A stretch of DNA of 64,000 nt, from the NCBI RefSeq assembly GCF_963576675.1, contig NC_088911.1, positions 84,535,256 through 84,599,255 on the forward strand. Reading direction: 5' to 3'. The notes below the pieces were generated by a model, which did not search any database, was not told the DNA's origin, and worked only from the letters and a program-made list of their open reading frames with translations. Positions 56,054 through 64,000 of this stretch are shown here, in pieces. The position numbers were made by a program, and so were the translations under genes. The DNA comes from Euphorbia lathyris. Taxonomy: Eukaryota > Streptophyta > Magnoliopsida > Malpighiales > Euphorbiaceae. Position 1 is the first letter of the stretch. Every line of letters begins with the position of its first letter.

Positions 56054-57765
56054 TTAATTTTCTTTTCGTGTAATTTTGATGTGGAGTTTAATCTATGTGG
56101 AAAAAATTACATTAGAGTTAGAATAAAGGGCTTAAGCCAAAGATCAAATTAATAATCCATTTTAATTCGTTATTGGTGATATTTATTTGGCTATCTTGAC
56201 CAAGATCCACAATCCATCAACAATCGACCGAGCTAGGGCTCCGCCGTCGACCATTGACGATTTGGTAGGATAAACTATCCAATCCTCCACGAGGACTCTT
56301 GGTTTGATGGGCTTTGTGACACTTAGCCTATCTGTGCTTAGGGCCCGCTCTGAGCTAATGCTACCCACGTTGAGTCCAACCACCATACACGTGTTAGCCA
56401 TACCGAAGTATCCTAACCCTCGACGGCCCACTAATTACTACAGCATACCTACTAGGGCACGTCATACACTGTAGCACTACCTGAGAGGAAGAGGTGTGAA
56501 TCTGGAAAGCACTTTTAAACGACTCAATATTTCATTATCCGGATTAATTAAGTGATACGGCTTTAACATATAATTATCGCGGGTGATGATCTGGTGATCG
56601 TTGCTACTTATATTTCATGTTATACTAAGCAATTGTATAATTAAAATAAACATAGAGACTCTATGGGCCTTATAATACACCCTAGTGAAACTAGATATAC
56701 TATCTAATCTTCACGGGCTTGCTTCAAGTCTCCTTGGGCTCCCACCATGGGCTTGGACCATCTGGGCTTCTTCACGACCAATTACAATTTTATGAATATA
56801 ACCTATTCTAAAATTACATTAATGAAAGAATGGCACGCAGGCCATATTTTTCCAAAATAAATTAAATTACAAACCGACTTTATTTTAGGGCCCATAGAAC
56901 TCTATAACACATTGCTGCACGATAAGACATATAAATATAATGCATGATCATGGCATTCCAAAATCATCTAATAAAGTTAAGCCGAGTTACTTAGGGTGAA
57001 ATCGCCAATTTTACCATATGTGACTAAGGTCCATAAAGGCCCAAACGGTTAACATCCATTTGTATGTAAAATTACAATTTCGCTCCCACTGAATTTTAGG
57101 ATCGTCACATATCTAAAATTTAGCCCTCCCAATTTAAACCGGTGTCACGGTCTATTGGGCCAATTTCACAAATTAACCATATTCAATTTTACACAAATTA
57201 TCAATTCGATTAAAATTAAATATGCATGCCAAACAAAAACATTTTAATTCCAATTATTTTTTTTTATTCAAAACACGTTTAATAAATTAAACGATATTAG
57301 GGCCCTGATTTTATTACATTACCCATGAAAAATTTAAAGATTAAAATCAGTCCCGTTAAATCCAAAATTAAACTAATTCTGAATTTTCGACGGACCCGGG
57401 ACAATGACAGGGCTGCTGTCCGTGGACAGCAGCGCCGTGGCTGCTGTCTGGCGGACAGCAGTAGTGCTGCTGTCCGCCCAACAGCAGCCACGGGGCTGCT
57501 GTTCGCGGACAGCAGTCCCGTGACTACTGTTCCGTGTCCGAATCTATTTTTTTTTTCTCTTTAAAAAAAATGGCTGCTGTATTTTAATTAATTTATTATT
57601 TAAAAAATAATAATCTCATAACGGAACAAAATACAGACAGAAATAAAATTAGAAAACTTCCTAGAACAATTCTATACGAGAATTAATAGGAAATTTCAAA
57701 ACTTGATTTGGAAAAATAATAAAAACCAAATCTTATTAATTTTCAATCAATCAAAACGGACTAAA
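56054..57765 (-). other. Untranslated leader of the Copia element
   Basis: About 1.7 kb between PBS and gag start with no domain-bearing ORF. It contains a GC-rich hairpin cluster at 57405-57530, distinct from the AT-rich surroundings. Long structured leaders occur in some Copia lineages. Confidence 0.6.
57405..57530. repeat. Cluster of CTG/CAG hairpins in the Copia leader
   Basis: Four successive palindromes on the core GCTGCTGTCC/GGACAGCAGC. The first is a near-perfect 22-base stem at 57411-57434. The others have 2-6 base spacers, around 57440-57462, 57466-57492 and 57495-57518. In RNA they would form a row of stable stem-loops. Confidence 0.85.
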
Positions 57766-57782
57766 CCATGGCTCTGATACCA
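57766..57782 (-). promoter_or_regulatory. Primer binding site of the Copia element
   Basis: The minus strand reads TGGTATCAGAGCCATGG, one base from the LTR border at 57784. This is a full initiator tRNA-Met type site. Confidence 0.93.
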
Positions 57783-57783
57783 C

Positions 57784-59452
57784 TGTTAGGGATTATAGCC
57801 AGTTAATCAACTGTAGCGCAGCGGAATTGCGGTTCAAAATTTATTTCTAATCCCTTTAGTTTGATCTTTGTCCGTTAACCATTAATTGAATAAAACCTTT
57901 TGGATCCGTTTAGGGATAAAAACTTACCCGGACTGTCTCTTCTAGAGACGGCTGAAGAATCCACAAAGTAGTAAGATCTCCGTAGTTAGGTGCACGAACA
58001 TCTATCGAGCCAGAACCGGTGCTAGCCGAAGAACGAACGAAGAACAAAAGAGATGGTGTAATTTGCAAATATAGCTTCTCCACTTTTGAATAAGTGGCCG
58101 CAAAAATCTATTGCTTTTCAAAGTAATAAGTGGTTGGCCGAATCATATGAATTAGTTGATTAGAGTTTTTAGTGTTTTAATTTATATATATATAGTGTAT
58201 TCCTAAACCTAATTGGTTTAGGGTTAATTGGTTAATTACAAAACTAATCCAATCATAATCTAATTACATAAATAAATACCAATAATATTTATTCTATGCA
58301 ATTAATTATGATTAGATTAAATTTAATTACCCCAATTAAACAAACAACACTAATTAATAAATTAACGTATTAGTTTAATAAATTATTCACCGAATGCAAT
58401 TTCATTAATTTACAAATTAATTAATTACATCCCGTAAACTAATTAATCAATTAAATACTCAACACTTAAGACCATTAATCAATTACCTTGATACAAAGTA
58501 TCAATTAATCAATTAATTAACCACCAATTAATTACCTTGATTTTTTTACTATCAATCAATTAATTAATTTCATCTCTCCAATGTACCGTTCTATAAGTTC
58601 TAACTCAGATGTTCGATGTGCACGATCCTATGGGACTGTCCTTAGCTAGCAGTGGGCTCACGGCCCACAGACAGTAAGTGGGTTCTAGCAAACCATTACC
58701 GCCCCTAACTGAGACAGAGTTTCAGCAGTCTAAAGATGCAGAGACCCTGTAGTTATCTCTTAACGTCTTTTACCATTTGATATCGATATTATAAACTAGA
58801 GGCATGGCGGCTGTCATCCTCTCTGATGTTTATGATATTTCTTGATCTTAAGTAGATTAATGAATCAGATAAGTAAAGTACTTATCAGGGTGTGGCCACA
58901 CACTTATCAATCTCACTTATCAAGTGACCTGTGATATCATCTCACTATTATGTGAGTGGTAATTCCATCACTTCACTATCAATACTAATGTGTTCACCTG
59001 TTCACCCAATCATACCCGTATTTGGCATCTTGTTACAGACCTGTTAGGCGTATGTCAAAGTGAACCGAATCCCACATTGATATTATAATGAAATCTGGTC
59101 TGAAGACAGTTAGAGACCTACTTAAGAAAACTAATGACACAACCACCATGTAGTTTTCTCGGGCGGATCGATCCAGTCACATGTATACAATATGTACCCA
59201 TATTCACAACTGACTTATCAAGTGCTATGGCTAGTATCAATTACTACCATACAGTCGTCGAATATACAAGTCTGTGGTCCTAATCATTCCCATGATAGAA
59301 TAGACTTGGGATATGGTTTTACGATTATCAATCAATGGATTCTCTATTCATATTATAGCACAAGATATAAATGAACTAGATTAATGCCTTTATTAATGTG
59401 ACACAAATACATTTTATAAGAACCAATGCCTATGAACTAGGGCACACCAACA
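57784..59452 (-). repeat. 5' LTR of the Copia element
   Basis: Same sequence as 51213-52880 apart from scattered substitutions and 1-bp indels. Examples: GACTGTCTC here versus GACTGTATC, and GGCCACACAC versus TGACCACACAC. TATA-like run at about 58185-58196. Confidence 0.93.
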
Positions 59453-61250
59453 TGACCACACATCCATATCAACATACGCATCTCCACCACCGACATCTTA
59501 TGAGTGTGATAGTGTTTCACTGCTCAACACTCCGTACCATATAACAGTGCTGGTCTGATTGTCGTGCGGTAGAATTTTCCCTTCAACTTGTAGCACTCTT
59601 CCACTTCGTCCAACCAGATTTAATCCTATGAGCAACATCTCCATCTACTTCTCCATCCGTTTGGATAATAGATCCTAAATACCGAAAGCAATCTGATGCC
59701 TCAACAACTCTCCCATCTAGGGTGATTGTCCCTGCCTCCCTACTCATATCGCCGCTAAACTTACACTCCAAATATTCTGTCTTACTTCGGCTCAGCTTAA
59801 AGCCTCTAGATTCTAAAGTTTGTCTCCATAGTTCCAACTTCCTCTCCACGCCTTCTTTCGTCTCATCAACCAACACAATATCATCCGCAAACAACATGCA
59901 CCATGGTATACCATCTTGAAGTGAACTCGTTAGTTCATCCATAACAATGGCAAAAAGAAATGGGCTTAGTACAGAACCTTGATGCACTCCAATCGTAATA
60001 GGGAACTCTTCAGTCTTCCCAACACTGGTGTGTACACTCGTGCATGCTCCCTCATACATGTCCTTTATGATGTCAACATATTTCCGCGAAATGCCTTTCC
60101 TTATTAGAGCCCACCAAAGTACTTCCCTTGGTACCTTATCATATGCCTTCTCCAAGTCAATGAAAACCATATGCAAGTCTTTCTTCTTATTTCGATAGTG
60201 CTCCATTAATTGTCTCATTAGGTGGATAGCTTCCATAGTTGATCTTCCCGGCATAAAGCCAAACTGGTTTTCCGAGATCTTCACCGTCCTCCTTAGCCTT
60301 TGTTCGATCACTCGCTCCCACAGTTTCATAGTGCGACTCATTAATTTGATTCCTCGATAGTTGGCACAATCTTGGACATCGCCTTTGTTCTTATACAACG
60401 GGATTAGGATATTTTTCCTCTATTCGGATGGCATCTTATTGTTTCTCCAAATTTTGTTGAAGAACGCCGTCAACCATTCGATTCCTCTCTCTCCCAAACA
60501 TCTCCAAATTTCAATAGGGATGCCATCAGGTCCTACTGATTTCTTCAATCTCATCTTATTTAATGCCATTTTAACTTCACTCTTTTGAATTCTCCGTATG
60601 CATTCACGATTTATCATATCGTGAGGGATACTTATATCTCCAACCTCTTGTCCGCGATCTCCATTAAATAAGTTATCAAAATAGGACCTCCATCGTTCCT
60701 TGATATCCTTATCTCCAACTAGGACTTTTTGGTCCACATCCTTCACACATTTAACTTTTCCGAGATCTCGCGTCTTCCTATCTCTCATCCGAGCAATTTT
60801 ATATATGTCTCTTTCCCCTTCCTTCGTATCCAATCTTGTGTACAGATCCCGATTCACCTTTGCTCTAGCATCTCGTATGACCTTCTTTACTTCCCTTTTA
60901 GCCTCTTTGTACTTTTCGTAGTTCTCATCACTCCTGCACTTCCCTAATATTTTATAGGATTCTCGCTTACTCTTTACTGCTTGTCGTACTTCTTCTGTCC
61001 ACCAAGATGTGTCCTTACCCGATGTGGCATGCTACCTTTAAATTCTCCTAGAACTTCCTTCGCTACTTCCCTTATACTATGCTCCATCTTAGTCCATATC
61101 GAATCTATATCTAAATCTAAATCCATATTACAAGTCAAAATATCTTTTTTGGCCATCTTATCCACAAATTTTTGTTGATTCTCCCCTTACAGTTTCCACC
61201 ACTTAATCTTAGTCTCCACTTGTGGTGTTCGTTTTCTCATACCTTTCCTA
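59453..61250 (-). pseudogene. RTE-clade LINE, reverse transcriptase part
   Basis: On the minus strand, 61165-60974 and 60857-60420 give the linker and start of RT (KKSVGPDGIPIEIWRCLG). After one TAG at about 60420, the frame 60398-59583 holds the RT core: [46 protein letters not shown] and catalytic [13 protein letters not shown]-terminal thumb and RLLRW-type end follow, cut at 59457 by the Copia element. The endonuclease domain is absent, so the copy was 5' truncated near 61250. The single internal stop sits where the family usually has Trp. Confidence 0.88.
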
Positions 61251-61828
61251 CTTAATTTTGTGAAAATTATATTTTAAAATTTTTTAGTTATAATTTTTTT
61301 TTATAATTTTCATAAATCATATATTAAGTTAAAAAGATAAATAATAATAAGTTCAAAAGTGTTACGAAAATAAAGAGTCCATTAAAAGTAATTAATAATG
61401 GTAACATATTTCTATAATTATTTGGAAATAAAGTTTAAATAAATACAAAAGTTCTAAAACAAAATGAGACTTAAAACATCCATTTTAAACCAACTCAACC
61501 ACTTTGAAATATTGAATGTTACTACATAGGATAAGTATAAACTAATATTAGAGAGCTATAAGGCGCGGAACCACTGCTACTGAATGGTTGAGCTGGTGGC
61601 TGGGGGACTACTAGGAGCGGAACCACCACTACTTTCTATTATTAAGGGTTTTCATTCGAGTACTCTTCCTTTCTTCAACCTCTTTATCTGAGTCTTCTTC
61701 TTTTATTAAAAGACTTTCATCCATTCTTCTTCTATCTTTTACAAAAGACCATTTTTTTGGCATTGGAAAGAAACTTTAAGCAACTTATTCTTCTTATTCT
61801 TCTGTAATACTCTTTATTTTGTGCAACA
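61251..61828. other. AT-rich intergenic DNA
   Basis: No gene recognised. GCGGAACCAC occurs at 61565 and 61617 as a short direct repeat. Confidence 0.4.
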
Positions 61829-63106
61829 TTTTTTTTTTGGTAGAAACAGGAAAGGAAAGAAAACAAAAAGAACAAACTAGCCTGGGATCAGCCTGGGAAA
61901 GCTAACCACAATCATATCCTCTAAAAGAAGAGAAGAAAGAAAGGTAGGAGGATCAGAAAGGGTGGTAACACCTAACATCCCCTCATGCCCAGCCGCCGCC
62001 AAGAGATCCACAATCCGGTTCTGTTCTCTAAAGATGTGTCTGAACTCTAAGAACTCAAAGGAAGGGCCAAGCCTTTTAATTGCTTTGATGAGGTTTTGGC
62101 TATTAAGACAAATAGCATGATTATCAGAAATCATATTAATGGCCTCATTATTATCCGACTCTACGGAAAGCCTCTTAATACCCAGACTTCTGGCAAGCTT
62201 GACACCAGAGAGAATACCCCAAAGCTCCGCCGAAAAGGACGAGCCCAACCCCAGGTTATGGGTGAACCCAGACATCCAGGCGCCCCCCGCATCCCTAAGA
62301 ATACCACCGGCCGCGACTCTTCCATTGTTGAGGCAGGAGCCATCCGTATTCAACTTCACCACCCCTTCCTTTGGCTTACTCCAACCAACAAGGTGGATCT
62401 CTTTATTCTGGGTAGACCTGGCAAGGGCATCCCCTTTGAAGCTCTCAGTAATAATAAGGAGCTTTTTCGAGAAGAACTCAGGTAAGTTCTGAATAAAAAC
62501 AGTCTTCTCACCAAAAATCTCCTCGTTCCTCCACTTCCAGATTTGGTGGCATATAATAGCAAAGAAGATGTCACCATGCTCCATGTTAGCTAGTAACTTC
62601 CCACTAACCCCATCAGAGAACCATTCCTTCTCAGGGTGGGCAAGGAAGGAAGGGATAATGTGGTGTGGGAGAACTTTCTTCCACACCTCTTTACTTTTGG
62701 AGCAGTCCCTAAGAGCATGGCACAGAGTTTCAATATGGCCTCTGCATCTACTGCAAGCTCCTGAATCCGCCAAATGCCGTCTGTGCCTATCCGAATTAGT
62801 TAGCAACCTATCATTGACTCCCAACCACAGGAAGCTCCTAATACGGTAAGGGATTTTAAAGGCCCAAATGGATTTCCAAGTATCCGAGAGAGGGTCGGAA
62901 CAGTTGAGGGTAAAGGCTTCGAAGGCAGATTTGCAAGAATAAACTCCATTGTTAGTCAGGGCCCAACAATGCCTATCCTTATCTTCCTCTTGATTACTAA
63001 TCTTAACTCCCCTCAACATGAATGTACAGTTGTAAGACATGTGAGAAATTCTACAATATTCCCGGTGTAATGCATAGGACCAATAAAAAAATATCACTAT
63101 ACGCAT
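61829..63106 (-). mobile_element. 5'-truncated L1 LINE: zinc-binding RT end and RNase H
   Basis: A 409-codon open frame on the minus strand. Residues about 50-150 form the zf-RVT region (YRIRSFLWLGVNDRL, CSRCRGHIETLCHAL). Residues about 250-380 form an RNase H domain with VKLNTDGSCLNNG (Asp), SAELWGILSGVKLA (Glu) and LSVESDNNEAI (Asp). The closing motif has REQNRIVDLLA, where the usual Ala-Asp reads Val-Asp. The ORF ends at 61877, then a short 3' UTR and a T10 run (poly(A) on the minus strand) at 61829-61838. Loss of the 5' part is typical of incomplete reverse transcription. Confidence 0.88.
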
Positions 63107-64000
63107 TTATTTCTTAACACCAATTATCAATTAACTAACGGCTAACAGTTACTAGCTAACACCAAATAAGTTACAATAATAATAATTTCTAAGTAACAAC
63201 AGTTTTAAGGAATATTTTGATAAAGTTCTTCATCCAGATTTTAGGGTTTTCTTTTGGCTTATTCGAAATATAAGTCTCTTCTTTACTTTGTTTTAGTTTT
63301 CTCTTTATTGAATATTTTTTTTGATCAATCTACTACTATTGTAGGTTTGATAGTTTCTTTTATTTGAAGTATTTTTATTCTTTCTTGTATTTCTCTCTAT
63401 GGGTGGTTGTAGGTTGTCTCTTTATACGAGTGTTACCATGCTTTCTCTCGTGAAAGAACAAAAGAGTTTATAAAGTCATTTATAAAGAAAAAACTATGAA
63501 GTCGATTATGAGTAGAGTTTGTTAATTGTTGTGCTAAAAACAGTTTCAAACAGTATCTATCATTGCTCTATCACGATATATGATATTAAAGATGCAGATT
63601 CAAACTCTTCTTATTCTTATGTACATCTAGATTATAATTTTTTAATTATTTTTATTGAGATGTTCAAACTTTTTTTTTTACTTTTTTTCTCTATATATAT
63701 ATATATATTTGATACAAATATTGATTTTGTTATTTTAAACTGACAAGTTAGGTGATGGTATGTACTTGAAGCCATAATTGTATAGAATTTAATATAAATA
63801 CGACATATAGAATATAAATATTGGTAGATGATGTTGAAAGGTGAATACTGATAATTTAATAAGCTTTTCAATAGTTGGGGTAACTTATCACTCCAAGTCA
63901 GAACCCACAAACTTTGGTTCTTACTACTTTACAACTTTTTAACTTTTTATAATATTTTAGTATAAAATATTATACCAGCATTAAAATCAGTTACCATATT
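63107..64000. other. AT-rich intergenic DNA
   Basis: No gene recognised. A TA dinucleotide run lies at about 63693-63709, and T-rich tracts precede it. Confidence 0.4.

Larger units (their letters stand above)
51213..59452 (-). mobile_element. Copia element inserted in the RTE LINE
   Basis: Runs 8240 bp from TGTTAGGGATTATAGCC to CACACCAACA. TGACC flanks both ends (51208-51212 and 59453-59457). LTRs are 51213-52880 and 57784-59452, about 1.67 kb each, and differ at only a small fraction of sites. A PBS lies by the right LTR, so transcription is minus. The frame of the surrounding LINE resumes exactly across the element once one duplication copy is discounted, which confirms the insertion. Coding parts are damaged: see gag, integrase and RT entries. 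Confidence 0.96.

Noticed and set aside
52620..59374. A 60-codon ORF present twice (52620 and 59192)
   Set aside because: It repeats only because it lies in both LTRs of the Copia element.
61829..63106. Host RNase H gene
   Set aside because: The zf-RVT region, poly(A) tail and LINE-type RNase H order identify a truncated LINE, not a host enzyme.

Overview
This window is nuclear DNA of a flowering plant, most likely a eudicot. It is AT-rich and intron-rich. It holds one clearly intact host gene, the plant homologue of SR140/RRC1, inside a dense and deeply nested field of plant transposons (Copia/Sirevirus, Ty3-chromovirus, L1 and RTE LINEs, CACTA, hAT, Mutator-like MITEs, an Au-type SINE). 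Nothing in it looks bacterial, organellar or like a free-living virus. The species cannot be named from the sequence.

Region by region. 1-5.5 kb: a large nested foldback (481-1073), a three-exon E2 ubiquitin-conjugating-enzyme-like pseudogene whose catalytic Cys position is Ser (1085-1721, minus), a CACTA terminus ending at 2633, and pieces of two CACTA transposases in opposite orientations (3877-4591 plus, 5289-5459 minus). 5.6-9.3 kb: three inverted-repeat MITEs and another CACTA terminus. 10.4-14.0 kb: Sirevirus-like Copia fragment A (minus), with gag, primer binding site and a 5' LTR that is split by a precisely delimited 1.1-kb CACTA element. 14.0-20.1 kb: an old Copia LTR, decayed fragments, a plus-oriented Sirevirus LTR and a Ty3/gypsy-type LTR with a GC hairpin cluster. 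20.1-27.4 kb: Sirevirus copy B (minus: RT, integrase, gag, PBS, 5' LTR). Its LTR is also preceded by a polypurine tract and an antisense ORF, as if shared with a second element. 27.4-32.1 kb: an L1-type LINE (minus) lacking its 3' end.

33.0-49.1 kb: the RRC1/SR140 gene on the plus strand. Seventeen coding exons join in frame into 971 codons plus stop, encoding RRM, SURP and CID domains, a cwf21-like segment and an RS/RD tail. Intron 3 is about 8.1 kb and carries a hAT element (8-bp target duplication) and an antisense chromovirus (5-bp target duplication). Intron 7 carries a second hAT-type MITE with GGGACACGG repeats, and intron 13 carries an Au-type SINE fragment.

49.1-64 kb: intergenic DNA, then an RTE LINE (minus) cut in two by a nearly intact-length 8.2-kb Copia element (51213-59452, TGACC target duplication, near-identical LTRs, defective protease and truncated RT), and finally the 3' end of an L1 LINE.

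The working unit here is RRC1, a spliceosome-associated factor. Almost everything else is mobile-element history that can be ordered by nesting. No wholly new gene system is evident. The least explained items are the E2-like pseudogene beside the foldback, the amber-only antisense ORF, and the GC-rich hairpin clusters found in two unrelated retroelements.
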